Assembly: GCF_004364335.1 (NCBI RefSeq)
Contig: NZ_SOCR01000001.1
Span: forward strand, 372,001 to 436,000
DNA: 64,000 nt
Reading direction: 5' to 3'
DNA from: Pseudomonas graminis
GTDB taxonomy: Bacteria > Pseudomonadota > Gammaproteobacteria > Pseudomonadales > Pseudomonadaceae
Shown here: positions 35,358 through 44,870 of the stretch, piece after piece
Numbering within the stretch: position 1 is the first letter of the stretch
How the letters are laid out: each line of letters begins with the position of its first letter
The notes under the pieces: model-generated
The model's database searches: none
What the model was told of the DNA's origin: nothing
What the model saw: only the letters and a program-made list of their open reading frames with translations
Translations under genes and position numbers: made by a program

Positions 35358-36641
35358 ATGACGAACACGCCATACCCACATTCCTACTACGCTGCTTCTG
35401 CCAACCCCGTTCCGGTTCGGCCTCGGCTGCAAGGGGACGTCGAAACCGACGTGGTCATCATCGGTGCCGGTTACACCGGACTCTCCAGCGCCCTGTTTCT
35501 GCTGGAACACGGCTTCAAGGTGACTGTGCTGGAAGCCGCAAAAGTCGGTTTCGGCGCCTCGGGCCGTAACGGCGGGCAGATCGTCAACAGTTACAGCCGC
35601 GACATCGACACCATCGAAAAGAGCGTCGGGCCCAAGGAAGCGCAGCTGCTCGGGCATATGGCCTTCGAAGGCGCGCAGATCATCCGCGACCGCGTCGCCA
35701 GATACCAGATCCAGTGCGACCTGAAAGACGGCGGTGTTTTCGCCGCAATCACGCCCAAACAGATGGGCCATCTGGAATCGCAGAAACGTCTCTGGGAACG
35801 TTACGGCCACACGCAGCTGGAGCTGATGGACCAACGCCGCATCCGTGAAGTGGTGGCGTGCGACCAATACATCGGCGGCATGCTCGACATGAGCGGCGGG
35901 CACATCCACCCGCTGAACCTGGCGCTGGGCGAAGCGGCGGCGGTCGAATCCCTGGGCGGGGTCATTTACGAACAGTCGGCAGCGACCCGCATTGATCGCG
36001 GTGCCAGCCCGGTCGTGCACACCGCCGAGGGCAAGGTTCGGGCGAAGTTCGTCATCGTCGCGGGCAATGCCTATCTAGGCAATCTGGTCCCTGAACTGGC
36101 GGCCAAATCGATGCCCTGCGGCACCCAGGTCATCACCACCGAGCCGCTGAGCGAGGAACTGGCGAGCACGTTGCTGCCCCAGGATTACTGCGTCGAGGAC
36201 TGCAATTATCTGCTGGATTACTACCGGCTTTCCGGCGACAAGCGCCTGATCTTCGGTGGCGGCGTGGTGTACGGCGCGCGCGACCCGGCGAACATCGAAG
36301 CCATCATCCGGCCCAAGATGCTCAAGGCGTTTCCGCAACTGAAGGACGTGAAGATCGATTACGCCTGGACCGGCAACTTCCTGCTGACCTTATCGCGGTT
36401 GCCGCAAGTCGGCCGACTGGGCGACAACATCTATTACTCCCAGGGATGCAGCGGCCACGGCGTGACCTATACCCATCTGGCCGGCAAAGTGCTGGCCGAA
36501 GCCTTGCGCGGACAGGCAGAACGATTCGACGCCTTCGCCGGCCTGCCCCACTACCCGTTCCCGGGCGGGCAATTGTTGCGCACGCCGCTGACAGCATTGG
36601 GTGCGTGGTATTACAGCCTGCGGGACAAGCTGGGGTTCTGA
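35358..36641 (+). CDS. puuB: FAD-dependent oxidoreductase, gamma-glutamylputrescine oxidase-like
   Basis: A 427-aa DAO-family flavoprotein. The FAD-binding fold VVIIGAGYTGLSSALFLLEHG is near residue 33, followed by GFGASGRNGGQI, typical of PuuB/PauB. The C-terminal FAD contact is QGCSGHGVTYTHLAGKVLAE. PuuB-type enzymes oxidise gamma-glutamylated putrescine in polyamine breakdown. No other puu/pau genes adjoin it, so the substrate could differ. GGGGTTACAGG precedes the ATG. Single gene followed by repeats. Confidence 0.82.
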   Translation: MTNTPYPHSYYAASANPVPVRPRLQGDVETDVVIIGAGYTGLSSALFLLEHGFKVTVLEAAKVGFGASGRNGGQIVNSYSRDIDTIEKSVGPKEAQLLGHMAFEGAQIIRDRVARYQIQCDLKDGGVFAAITPKQMGHLESQKRLWERYGHTQLELMDQRRIREVVACDQYIGGMLDMSGGHIHPLNLALGEAAAVESLGGVIYEQSAATRIDRGASPVVHTAEGKVRAKFVIVAGNAYLGNLVPELAAKSMPCGTQVITTEPLSEELASTLLPQDYCVEDCNYLLDYYRLSGDKRLIFGGGVVYGARDPANIEAIIRPKMLKAFPQLKDVKIDYAWTGNFLLTLSRLPQVGRLGDNIYYSQGCSGHGVTYTHLAGKVLAEALRGQAERFDAFAGLPHYPFPGGQLLRTPLTALGAWYYSLRDKLGF

Positions 36642-36685
36642 CGGACCACGCCGGTAAGTCTCCCGGGCTCGGATGGCCGTCCCAT

Positions 36686-36778
36686 TGTAGGAGCGCGCTT
36701 GCCCGCGAATGCCATCGATCAGGCGCTAAAGGGGCGACTGACCCACCGCGTTCGCCAGCAAGCCGGCTCCTACAGGTT
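36686..36778. repeat. Pair of TGTAGGAGC-type repeats in inverted orientation
   Basis: TGTAGGAGCGCGCTTGCCCG at about 36686-36711 and the opposite form TTCGCCAGCAAGCCGGCTCC ending at 36776. The same family recurs near 42.5, 50.5 and 54.2 kb. Confidence 0.85.
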
Positions 36779-36811
36779 TTGCCTCCAGACCGGGATCATT
36801 GGTCATTCATC

Positions 36812-37522
36812 TTAGCGGTCAGCTTTGCCGTTCAGCGCCTTGACCGCCTCGCCCGCCGCCTGTTCCTGCCCGGCCTGGGCCAGATCATTGGCGGCTTTCA
36901 GCCAGCGTTCGCGGTCCACCGGCACCGGCACCTGGCGCGGGCTCTGGATCAGCACGGCCCAGTTCCCCGCGTCGTTCCAGTCCGACGTAAACGAATCGAA
37001 GCTCGCCGTCACTCGCCCTGGCCCGGTGTAAATCAGCACCGTGCGCTTGTTCTGGTCAAACCCGACCAGCACGCCGTAGCGCTGCTCTTTCCACAACAGG
37101 GAGCCGTCCGAAAACCGCACCATGACCGGGTACCCCGCCGACACCTGGGCCAGCAAGTCCGGGAGACCATGATCGACGGGGTACACGACGAAGCCGTATT
37201 CGCGGGCCAGTTCCAGCATGCTGCGGTCAAGCTTGTCTTCGGCGCCCGGCAGTTTCAGCGGTTTTTCCAGCAGCCCCGGCGTGGTCTGTACCCCATGCAC
37301 CGTCAGCATGCTGGCCAGAGCGAACGGTGCGCTCTGGTAATCCTTGCCACGGAACGACGGCACCGCGTTGATTTCCACCCGGTCGGGCAGCGTCTTGTAC
37401 ATCGGCGGGTAGCCGGGCTTCCAGTTATGGGCGTTCGAGCAGCCTGCCAAGACCAGCACGGCGGCGAGCGCCAGCCATTTGCGTCGACCTGCACCGCTAT
37501 CCAATCGCGTCAATGCCCGCAC
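36812..37522 (-). CDS. C39-peptidase-like lipoprotein lacking catalytic residues
   Basis: A 236-aa protein with a lipobox (LVLAGC), so probably a lipoprotein. The fold resembles C39 bacteriocin-processing-type peptidases followed by a helical TPR-like tail (RERWLKAANDLAQAGQEQAA). The usual Q-x-CAPAALA motif reads DYQSAPFALASML, with Ser in place of the nucleophilic Cys. The usual His region reads KEQRYGVLVGFD with no His. It may be a non-catalytic binding protein. The C39-like GNAT fusion at 48459 keeps its Cys. Confidence 0.75.
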   Translation of the reverse strand: MRALTRLDSGAGRRKWLALAAVLVLAGCSNAHNWKPGYPPMYKTLPDRVEINAVPSFRGKDYQSAPFALASMLTVHGVQTTPGLLEKPLKLPGAEDKLDRSMLELAREYGFVVYPVDHGLPDLLAQVSAGYPVMVRFSDGSLLWKEQRYGVLVGFDQNKRTVLIYTGPGRVTASFDSFTSDWNDAGNWAVLIQSPRQVPVPVDRERWLKAANDLAQAGQEQAAGEAVKALNGKADR

Positions 37523-37740
37523 GTTTCTTCACTCACTTGACTGATGGCAACGGATCCCGAGACCCGGCCGGAACGCGGATGATAGAGCCGCCGCCGGATG
37601 CGGTATAGCCCGAAACGCTGTCAACGCGAGTGGATAGAACGAATCGGTCACGCAATTCGTGCCATCGGTCAATTTTTGGCAACAACCTGCAGACTAGACT
37701 GTCGGTTACTAAGAGACGAAGAGAAGAGCCGGAGGAAGCC

Positions 37741-37917
37741 ATGAGCCTCGGAATGACCATTGTGATGTTGATCGCTGCCTGGCTGGCCGTTGCGGCCGCC
37801 ATGTTGTGGGGGGTGATGCGGATATCCCGTCGCCATCATCCGCATTATCGGGAAACCGAAGCCGCGAAATCCGTAGAGCGTGCACAGCGCAAAATCCGTC
37901 ATGTCACTGCGCACTGA
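37741..37917 (+). CDS. Small single-span membrane protein
   Basis: A 58-aa protein with one hydrophobic helix (MTIVMLIAAWLAVAAAMLWG) and a basic His/Arg-rich cytoplasmic tail (RISRRHHPHYRETEAAKS). GGAGG lies five bases before the ATG, and a terminator follows. Function unknown. Confidence 0.7.
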   Translation: MSLGMTIVMLIAAWLAVAAAMLWGVMRISRRHHPHYRETEAAKSVERAQRKIRHVTAH

Positions 37918-37950
37918 TGATCTTGTGAGCTGAACACGCAGAGACAAATG

Positions 37951-37990
37951 AAAACGGTCGGTAATGGCATTCCATTCCCGACCGTTTTTT
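37951..37990 (+). terminator. Rho-independent terminator, bidirectional
   Basis: AAAACGGTCGG pairs with CCGACCGTTTT around a 15-nt loop, with Ts following. It separates the small membrane gene from the convergent terC. Confidence 0.9.
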
Positions 37991-38060
37991 ATTGCCCTGC
38001 CATTTATTCCTTCGTCCTTCCTGCTCCGCCCTTGATCGCCGGGCGCAGCCCACCTCAGCG

Positions 38061-38825
38061 TCAGACCTTCTGGCCCTGCGCTTCGGCGTCCAGATGGCGC
38101 TGGCGAGAACGACGAACCAGCATGTTCAACACTTCAATCAGAGCCGAGAACGCCATGGCGGTATACACGTAGCCTTTCGGAACGTGGGCGCCGAAGCCTT
38201 CGGCGATCAGCGTCATGCCGATCATGATCAGGAAGCCCAGAGCCAGCATGACCACGGTCGGGTTATCGTTGATGAACTTGGCGAGGGGCTCCGACGCCAC
38301 CAGCATCACAACCACGGCAGCCACCACGGCGATGACCATGATCGGCAAGTGCTCGGTCATGCCGACGGCGGTGACGATGCTGTCGATGGAGAACACCAGG
38401 TCGAGCATCAGGATCTGACCGATCGCGGCCGCCATGCCCAGGGTAACGGTGCTGGAAGCGGCTTTCTCGGCTTCGCTCTTGATGTCGACGCTGTGGTGGA
38501 TCTCGGTGGTGGCCTTCCAGACCAGGAACAGGCCACCGGCGATCAGGATCATGTCCTTCCAGGAAAACGCCTGGCCGAACACTTCAACCACCGGCGCGGT
38601 CAGCTGGACGATCCACGCCACGGTGGTCAACAGGCCCAGACGCAGGATCAGCGCCATGCTGATACCGATCCGGCGCGCCTTGGTGCGCTGATGAACCGGC
38701 AGCTTATTGGTAAGAATCGAGATGAAGATAAGGTTGTCGATGCCGAGCACGATTTCCATGACGACCAGTGTCGCCAGAGCGATCCACGCCGTTGGGCTTG
38801 CAGCCAGTTCCAGAAGGTATTCCAT
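38061..38825 (-). CDS. TerC-family inner-membrane protein
   Basis: A 254-aa protein with about seven membrane helices. The two conserved acidic membrane motifs of TerC are present: [15 protein letters not shown] in the first half and [13 protein letters not shown] in the second. Family members have roles in manganese export or membrane-protein metalation. It ends in a basic tail ([17 protein letters not shown]). No yybP-ykoY-like leader is evident in the 118-bp gap to nhaR. Confidence 0.92.
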   Translation of the reverse strand: MEYLLELAASPTAWIALATLVVMEIVLGIDNLIFISILTNKLPVHQRTKARRIGISMALILRLGLLTTVAWIVQLTAPVVEVFGQAFSWKDMILIAGGLFLVWKATTEIHHSVDIKSEAEKAASSTVTLGMAAAIGQILMLDLVFSIDSIVTAVGMTEHLPIMVIAVVAAVVVMLVASEPLAKFINDNPTVVMLALGFLIMIGMTLIAEGFGAHVPKGYVYTAMAFSALIEVLNMLVRRSRQRHLDAEAQGQKV

Positions 38826-38943
38826 ATAAGCGAGTGTCCGGTATCAGTTCAGGGGATAGGGCGGCATTCTAGGGACGGAAACACTTCAGCAAAATTCGTA
38901 TTTTTCAGGCGTATACTTCGGTTTTCCCGAAGTGACGGCACCC

Positions 38944-39840
38944 ATGCTCAACTACCGACAGCTGCATTATTTCTGGGTCGTGGCCAAGACTGGCAGTATT
39001 GTCCGCGCCTGCGAGCAATTGAACCTCACGCCACAGACCATCAGCGGGCAAATCAGCCTGCTGGAGCAGACCTACGGCGTCGAATTGTTCAAGCGTGTCG
39101 GCCGTCAACTGGAGCTGACCGAAACCGGTCGCGTCGCCCTCCCATATGCTGAACAAATGTTCCAGCTCGGTGGCGAGCTCGAAGCTGTGTTGCGCGCGCA
39201 ACCGGACGAACAGCAAATCCTCTTCCGCGTCGGCGTCGCCGATGTCGTGCCCAAATCCATTGTCTATCGGCTCATTGCCCCGAGCATGGCACTCAACGAA
39301 CTGGTGCGCATCAGTTGCCGGGAAGACCAGCTCGAACGCCTGCTGGCGGACCTCGCGATTCAGCGCCTGGACCTGGTGATATCCGACAGCCCGATGCCCT
39401 CTCATCTGGACATTAAAGGCTACAGCCAGAAACTGGGCGAATGCGGCGTGAGTTTTTTCGCCACCCGCGCCCTCGCCGCCCGCTACGGCGAGAACTTCCC
39501 CCACGGCATGCAAGGCGCGCCGCTGCTGATTCCCGGTCAGCAAACGGTGGTGCGCAGCCGTCTGATGCGCTGGTTCGCCGAGCAGAATATCCAGCCGAAA
39601 ATCGTCGGGGAATTCGACGACAGCGCCCTGATGAAGGCCTTCGGCAAGTCCGGCAGCGGAATTTTCATTGCGCCTAGCGTGATCGCCGATGAAGTGATCG
39701 AGCAATACGACGTTGAGCTGATCGGCCATACCGACGCCGTGACCGAGTCGTTCTACGCGATCTCGGTCGAGCGCAAGGTCAAGCACCCCGGCATCGTGGC
39801 GATTACCGAGGGCGCACGCAATCAGTTGTTCCCGGACTAA
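38944..39840 (+). CDS. nhaR: NhaR-like LysR-family activator
   Basis: A 298-aa regulator. The N-terminus MLNYRQLHYFWVVAKTGSIV with LNLTPQTISGQISLLEQ closely matches NhaR, the Na+-responsive activator of nhaA in enteric bacteria. The ATG at 38944 is preferred over a GTG four codons upstream. It is divergent from terC and overlaps the MFS gene convergently at their stops. No nhaA is nearby, so the target in this organism is unknown. Confidence 0.88.
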   Translation: MLNYRQLHYFWVVAKTGSIVRACEQLNLTPQTISGQISLLEQTYGVELFKRVGRQLELTETGRVALPYAEQMFQLGGELEAVLRAQPDEQQILFRVGVADVVPKSIVYRLIAPSMALNELVRISCREDQLERLLADLAIQRLDLVISDSPMPSHLDIKGYSQKLGECGVSFFATRALAARYGENFPHGMQGAPLLIPGQQTVVRSRLMRWFAEQNIQPKIVGEFDDSALMKAFGKSGSGIFIAPSVIADEVIEQYDVELIGHTDAVTESFYAISVERKVKHPGIVAITEGARNQLFPD

Positions 39841-40994
39841 GCGTCGCAGGTGGCGGGGTGTGGGCGGACGGTCATCAGCAACAGGGCCAGCAGGATCGAC
39901 AGCAGAATGATGCCGGCCGCCGCGAAGCCCAGACTGCCAAGGCCCAGATGATCAATCACCCGCCCGCCGATGATTGCGCCAATGCCGATGCCCAGATTGG
40001 CCCCGGCGATATTCAACGAGGCGGCAAAGGCCGGGGCCTGTGGCGCGGCCTTCATCAGCCGGACATGGCTGACCAGAAACAGCGCCGCCTGGGTCGCGCC
40101 CCACACGGCCAGCGCCAGAGCCAGCGCAGGCAGGGAGTGCATGCTCGGCACCACCATGACCATGCCGCCAATCATGAACGTACAAAAGGTCAGGCTGGCG
40201 ATCAACGGATGGCGATCCACCAGCCGCCCGCCCAGGGAATTACCCAGCAAGCCCACGGCACCGAAGCCCATCAGGCACCAGCCGACCACGGTGCCATTGA
40301 AACCGGCCAGGCGTTCGAGCATGTCCGCCAGATAGGTGTACGCGGTAAACATGCCGCTGAAGACCAGCACCGACAGCAGCACGTGCCCCTGCATCAACGG
40401 GCTGCGCAGAATACGAAACTGGCTGCGGAATGAGGCCTGATCCTTGTGCACGCTGCGGGGAAGGTAAATGAACAGCAGCAACGCTTTGGCGAACGCCATC
40501 ACCGCGAGGATGGCGAAGGCGCTGCGCCAGCCGATGGCGTCCGAGATCAAGGTGCCGACGGGGATGCCGAACACGGTGGCGCAGACAATACCGAAGCCGA
40601 TCTTGGCAATGGCGCGGCCGGCATGGTCCGGTCCGACGATGTCCAAGGCGGTTTCGCTGGCCAGGGCCCAGAACACCGGCAACCCGAGCGCCGGGATCAA
40701 CCGCGCGGCGGCCATCACCCAGGTGTTGGGCGCCAGCGCTGCAACGACGTTTGAGACGCCGAACATGATCAGCACCGAAATGAACAGGCGCTTGCGCTCG
40801 AAGCGCGAGAAGTACGCGGTCAGGAACGGCCCGAAGCAGGCCACCGTGAAGGCGAACAGCGTGACCAGCAAGCCCGCCTGGGGAATGGTGACGGCCAGAT
40901 CGCGAGCAATGGCGGGCAGCAGACCGACGATCACGAACTCTGTGGTCAGCACGGTAAAGCCGGCGGCCGACAGCAGGTAAATGGGGAAAAACAT
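39837..40994 (-). CDS. MFS drug/sugar exporter-like transporter
   Basis: Twelve-helix inner-membrane protein of 385 aa (DHA1-type, Ara/chloramphenicol-exporter-like). TEFVIVGLLPAIARDLAVTI near the start and RFERKRLF between helices 2 and 3 are family features. The start at 40994 follows GGAGATTTC and gives normal length; the frame extends 73 codons further without a membrane segment. Substrate unknown. Confidence 0.9.
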   Translation of the reverse strand: MFFPIYLLSAAGFTVLTTEFVIVGLLPAIARDLAVTIPQAGLLVTLFAFTVACFGPFLTAYFSRFERKRLFISVLIMFGVSNVVAALAPNTWVMAAARLIPALGLPVFWALASETALDIVGPDHAGRAIAKIGFGIVCATVFGIPVGTLISDAIGWRSAFAILAVMAFAKALLLFIYLPRSVHKDQASFRSQFRILRSPLMQGHVLLSVLVFSGMFTAYTYLADMLERLAGFNGTVVGWCLMGFGAVGLLGNSLGGRLVDRHPLIASLTFCTFMIGGMVMVVPSMHSLPALALALAVWGATQAALFLVSHVRLMKAAPQAPAFAASLNIAGANLGIGIGAIIGGRVIDHLGLGSLGFAAAGIILLSILLALLLMTVRPHPATCDA

Positions 40995-41151
40995 GAAATC
41001 TCCAGAACGACAAAACGACCAGTCCTCGCGGAGCGGTCGATCGGATGTGGCTTGAATCAGGACGCGGAGGGTAACAGAGCCGAACGTCTGGCTGGCAGAC
41101 GCCGGATGAAACACGTGTCGCTGCCCGCGCCGAGACGGGCAGCGAGACCTG

Positions 41152-41661
41152 TCAGTAAGCGCCCATGTAGTCGCGCTTGCCGACTTCCACCCCGTTGTGG
41201 CGCAGCAGGTCATAGGTGGTGGTAACGTGGAAGAAGAACTGCGGCAGCGAGTAATGCAGCAGATAGGTCTGGGTGTTCAGACGCTTTTCCTTGTCGGTGC
41301 CCGGGCGCAGCACGATTTCGCGCGCTTCGTTGCCATCGACCTGTTCGGCCTTGATCGTGTCGAGGAACGCCAGCACCTTGGTCAGCAGCGCTTGCAGGTC
41401 GGCGAAGGTGGTTTCGGTGTCTTCGTACTTCGGCGGCTCAAGGCCTGCCAGTCGTGCGCCGGCGCCTTTGGCGAAATCAACGGCAATCTGCACCTGACGC
41501 ACCAGCGGGAACATGTCAGGGAACAGACGCGCCTGCAGCAGGGCATCCGGCTGAATGTTTTTGGCGGTGGCGTGGGCTTCGCCTTTGGCCAGAACGGCGC
41601 TGAGGGCGGTGAGCATTTGCTTGAAGACTGGGATGGAAGCGGCGTACAGAGAAAGGGTCAT
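41152..41661 (-). CDS. DUF1993 family protein
   Basis: A 169-aa soluble, DinB-like helical protein. [20 protein letters not shown] at the start, [20 protein letters not shown] and the C-terminal [20 protein letters not shown] are typical of DUF1993. GAGGAACTGCC precedes the ATG at 41661. A His-rich metal or thiol-related role is possible but undefined. Confidence 0.88.
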   Translation of the reverse strand: MTLSLYAASIPVFKQMLTALSAVLAKGEAHATAKNIQPDALLQARLFPDMFPLVRQVQIAVDFAKGAGARLAGLEPPKYEDTETTFADLQALLTKVLAFLDTIKAEQVDGNEAREIVLRPGTDKEKRLNTQTYLLHYSLPQFFFHVTTTYDLLRHNGVEVGKRDYMGAY

Positions 41662-41770
41662 GGCAGTTCCTCGGGAAATGAGTCGCACGGCGGCGGACGC
41701 GAACGCGGCTTGTCTTTTACCTCATCCACCCCCTACCCTCATAGCCTTTTCAACGCTTGGGGAATGGGTC

Positions 41771-42451
41771 ATGTCTGACGAGCTGGATTCCGAAAACACC
41801 GTTGAAGCCTCGGATGCGCTGCAGCTGAGCAGCACCGAAGTGCGCATTCTGGGCTGCCTGATCGAGAAGCAGGCGACTCATCCCGAGACCTACCCCCTGA
41901 CCCTCAACGCGCTGGTGCTGGCCTGCAACCAGAAAACCAGTCGCGAGCCGGTGATGAACCTGACCCCCGGCCAGGTTGGCCAGAGCCTGCGCGCGCTGGA
42001 AAGCCTGCAACTGACGCGTCTGGTCATGGGCAGCCGGGCGGACCGCTGGGAACACCGCGTCGACAAGACGCTGGAACTGGTTCCGGCGCAACTGATCCTC
42101 ACCGGCCTGCTGTTGCTGCGCGGCCCGCAGACCGTCAACGAACTGCTGACCCGCAGCAACCGCATGCACGATTTCGAAGACGCCGACGCCGTGGTGCATC
42201 AGCTTGAACGGCTGATCGGGCGCGGGCTGGCGGTGCTGGTCCCGAAACAGGCAGGCCAGCGCGAAGACCGCTACCTGCACGCATTGGGTGATCCGGCCGA
42301 CAGGGAGACCATTCTCGCCGCCCGCGCGCACCCGGCGGAGCGCAGCAGCGGCGGCAGCAATTCGGGCAGCTCGGCGCTGGCCGAGCGGGTCGAAGCCCTC
42401 GAAGCCCGCATCGCCGCCCTGGAAGAACGGCTTGCGTTGCTGGAGGGTTGA
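41771..42451 (+). CDS. yceH: YceH family (DUF480) protein
   Basis: A 226-aa protein made of two winged-helix-like domains: [20 protein letters not shown], then [21 protein letters not shown]-terminal leucine-rich coiled coil follows ([20 protein letters not shown]). Start at 41771. Function of the family is not settled. It is divergent from the DUF1993 gene. Confidence 0.92.
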   Translation: MSDELDSENTVEASDALQLSSTEVRILGCLIEKQATHPETYPLTLNALVLACNQKTSREPVMNLTPGQVGQSLRALESLQLTRLVMGSRADRWEHRVDKTLELVPAQLILTGLLLLRGPQTVNELLTRSNRMHDFEDADAVVHQLERLIGRGLAVLVPKQAGQREDRYLHALGDPADRETILAARAHPAERSSGGSNSGSSALAERVEALEARIAALEERLALLEG

Positions 42452-42477
42452 AGGCGGCCCGACAAGCTAGCACTGAC

Positions 42478-42660
42478 ACAACGCGTTCGCGGGCAAGGTG
42501 GAGCGCCACCCCGGTCACTCCTACAGGTTTTGCGTCCGCCCAAGACCATGATCTTTGCCGAGATCCACTGTAGGAGCGCGCTTGCCCGCGAAGACGGCGT
42601 GTCAGACGTGGAGATGTCGACTGACACAATGCATTCGCGGGCAAGCACGCTCCCACAGGT
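42478..42660. repeat. TGTAGGAGC-type repeats, about three copies
   Basis: A degenerate copy at about 42483-42527, a clear TGTAGGAGCGCGCTTGCCCG at 42569-42592 and an inverted copy CATTCGCGGGCAAGCACGCT at 42631-42660. They fill the gap between yceH and the AroE-like gene. Confidence 0.8.
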
Positions 42661-42708
42661 TTTCCGACGGCCGCATGTCCCATTGGTATGCGGCAAGCGG
42701 CAGACGCA

Positions 42709-43521
42709 TCAACCCCGGGCGAACGCCGCGGCTGCCTGGTACTGCGCCTCGCTCGGCGTCACGCCGGTGTAAAGGATGAACTGCTCCAGCGCCTGAATTG
42801 CTGCGACCTGATCACCGGTGATCAGGCGCTTGCCCATGCGCTCGGCTTCGACAATGAACGGCGTACGCGCAGGCGTGGCGACGACGTCAAACGCGGTGTC
42901 GGCCTGCTCGATGGCGGCCACGTCAAAGGCCAGCGCATCGGCCTGGTCGCCGGTCATCCCGAGGGGAGTGACGTTCACCAGCAGCGGCGGTCGCTCACTG
43001 CCCAGTTCGGCTTGCCACTCAAAGCCGCAGGTCTGCGCGAGCGCCCTGCCCGCCTGTTCGTTGCGCGCCACGATCAAGCCGTCGGTGAAACCGGCGTCGC
43101 GCAGGGCACAGGCGACGGCCTTGGCCATGCCACCGCTGCCGCGCAGGGCAAACCGAGTCCGCGGCACGTCATGGCTGTCCACCAGTTGGGCGATGGCGAT
43201 GTAATCAGTGTTATAGGCTTTCAAGTGGCCATCGGTATTGACGATGGTATTGATGGATTGAATAGCAGCGGCGGACGCATCCAGCTCATCGACCAGTGCA
43301 ATGGAGGCTTCCTTAAAGGGCATCGACACGCCGCACCCGCGAATGCCCAATGAGCGCATCCCTGCGATGGCTGCCGGCAGGTCGTTTGGCGAGAAAGTCT
43401 TGTAATAGAAGTTCAAGTCCAACTGTTGATAGAGGTGGTTATGGAAGCGCACGCCGAAGTTGCCCGGACGTCCGGCGAGCGACATGCACAACAGCGTTTC
43501 CTTACTGGCAGTGACCAACAT
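42709..43521 (-). CDS. Shikimate dehydrogenase-like (AroE family) protein
   Basis: A 270-aa NAD(P)-dependent oxidoreductase. The substrate-site Lys is in GCGVSMPFKEASI, the partner Asp in NTDY, and the cofactor loop reads RGSGGMAKAVACALRDAG. The N-terminal part (CMSLAGRPGNFGVRFHNHLY) differs from housekeeping AroE, which starts near SPIAHS. It is therefore likely a paralogue such as a quinate/shikimate-like or amino-shikimate-type enzyme. GGGAGATTTC precedes the ATG. No aro or quinate genes are adjacent. Confidence 0.82.
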   Translation of the reverse strand: MLVTASKETLLCMSLAGRPGNFGVRFHNHLYQQLDLNFYYKTFSPNDLPAAIAGMRSLGIRGCGVSMPFKEASIALVDELDASAAAIQSINTIVNTDGHLKAYNTDYIAIAQLVDSHDVPRTRFALRGSGGMAKAVACALRDAGFTDGLIVARNEQAGRALAQTCGFEWQAELGSERPPLLVNVTPLGMTGDQADALAFDVAAIEQADTAFDVVATPARTPFIVEAERMGKRLITGDQVAAIQALEQFILYTGVTPSEAQYQAAAAFARG

Positions 43522-43759
43522 GAAATCTCCCGAGTGGTATTAGAAGACGCCTGGGGAAAGGCGTAGAATCGCAGCGCTCTGGCGCTCATTCTTGACAACC
43601 GCGCCAGCCATTGTCATGAAAGTTGTCGAATACCTTACACAAAATTTACCCAACGGCTTCGCAGATATTTCCGAAACCGTTGTCTGAGAAGTTATCCCGT
43701 GGCAGTGCCTGAGCGTAACGCAGGCTCGCGACAACGGGACTGAACACCGAGGAACAGTC

Positions 43760-44110
43760 ATGATTCGTCAGATCCCCAAAGTTGCCTTGTTGTTAGGCGC
43801 CCTCGCCCTTGCAGGCCAGGCTGAAGCCCATGGCGGCGGCCCGGGCTGGGGTGGAGCAGCCGTAATCGGTGCGGTCGTTGGTGGTGTCGTCGGCGCGGCA
43901 GTGGCGTCCGGTCCGGTCTATGCAGCACCCGCTCCCGTGTATTATTCGGCCCCGGCGCCCGTCTATTACGCGCCACCGCCGCCACCGCCGGTTTATTACC
44001 AGCCGGCTTATGTCGTTGAACGTCCGGTCGTCTACGCACCGCGTTACTACGGCCCGCCACGTTATTACGGCCCACCACCGGGCTACTACCACGGTGGCGG
44101 TCGCTGGTAA
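43760..44110 (+). CDS. Exported Tyr/Pro-rich protein with glycine-zipper-like segment
   Basis: A 116-aa protein with a signal peptide (LLLGALALAGQAEA). A Gly/Ala/Val segment of the glycine-zipper kind follows (AVIGAVVGGVVGAAVASG). The tail is built of PVYYSAP/PVYYAPP and YYGPPRYYGPPPGYY repeats. Probably envelope-located. GAGGAACAGTC precedes the ATG and a terminator follows. Function unknown. Confidence 0.78.
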   Translation: MIRQIPKVALLLGALALAGQAEAHGGGPGWGGAAVIGAVVGGVVGAAVASGPVYAAPAPVYYSAPAPVYYAPPPPPPVYYQPAYVVERPVVYAPRYYGPPRYYGPPPGYYHGGGRW

Positions 44111-44171
44111 CAGCGGTTTGCCCCCGGCCGGAGGGCTCTCGACCCAGGGTCGCAGCCCTCACCTGACACTG

Positions 44172-44197
44172 ACCCCGCCTCCCCGGCGGGGTTTTTG
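44172..44197 (+). terminator. Rho-independent terminator
   Basis: CCCCGCC pairs with GGCGGGG and is followed by TTTTTGTTT. Confidence 0.88.
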
Positions 44198-44349
44198 TTT
44201 CCGCGCCTTTCAGGCCGGATCCAAACCCGGCTTCGACAACCTGCCCATCACCGTCCCTACCCGCTCATCAATGACGACTATCGAGAGCGTTGATTTCTGC
44301 ATCAACCGGTCGCGCCGTACAGTAGCGCCATAGATTGATGGAGGCACTT

Positions 44350-44532
44350 ATGACCAAGGTTCAAATCATGTCGGTTGTCGGCAGCGCAGTACCCGCCCAG
44401 CTTCGTGAGCGCGGTCTGTTGGCGTGCTGGTACTTGATGCAGAACGGTGAGCCGGTCAGCGGTCCGTTGCCTTCACTGCCGGTGGCGCAGGCCCTGTCGC
44501 AACAACTTGAATGCCGCTCGCTCAACAGCTGA
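44350..44532 (+). CDS. Small protein of unknown function
   Basis: A 60-aa protein starting MTKVQIMSVVGSAVPAQLRE, with GGAGG five bases before the ATG. It contains GLLACWYLMQNGEPVSGPLP, reminiscent of short DUF-type proteins in pseudomonads. No signal peptide. A terminator follows 50 bp later. Confidence 0.6.
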   Translation: MTKVQIMSVVGSAVPAQLRERGLLACWYLMQNGEPVSGPLPSLPVAQALSQQLECRSLNS

Positions 44533-44583
44533 AACCCTATTCGCTCTTCCCTGTAAATCGTGCGTTGCTCCGCACACCCCTTT

Positions 44584-44616
44584 AGCCCGCCTCTTTAATG
44601 AGGCGGGCTTTTTTTT
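44584..44616 (+). terminator. Rho-independent terminator
   Basis: AGCCCGCCTC pairs with GAGGCGGGCT and is followed by eight T. I see no gene between this and 44871. Confidence 0.93.
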
Positions 44617-44870
44617 GCCCAATGACCGGGCTTTTAGTGACTGCGCTGCGCGTCAGGGGCGCAATAAAAAGCTCATTCGACCCTTTTAAATACAGGCTTT
44701 TTGGATCCGCTACCTGAACCTGAGCCATATGACAGCGCTTTATTAGCGAAACCTCCTGCTGCCCCATCGACAACTTCAGAAACTTGCTCCTAAAATGCGC
44801 CGAACTTGTTGTCGTGCTTGAAGAAAGTCCGACGTTCCATGCTATTTCCATCCTTTAGTGAGCTTTGCTC

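Noticed and set aside
38826..38943. Possible manganese (yybP-ykoY) riboswitch before terC
   Set aside because: The gap to the divergent nhaR is only 118 bp and shows no structured leader that I could recognise.
44582..44851. An 89-codon minus-strand open frame between a terminator and pbpG
   Set aside because: Its 3' part is the terminator hairpin. There is no Shine-Dalgarno or recognisable domain.
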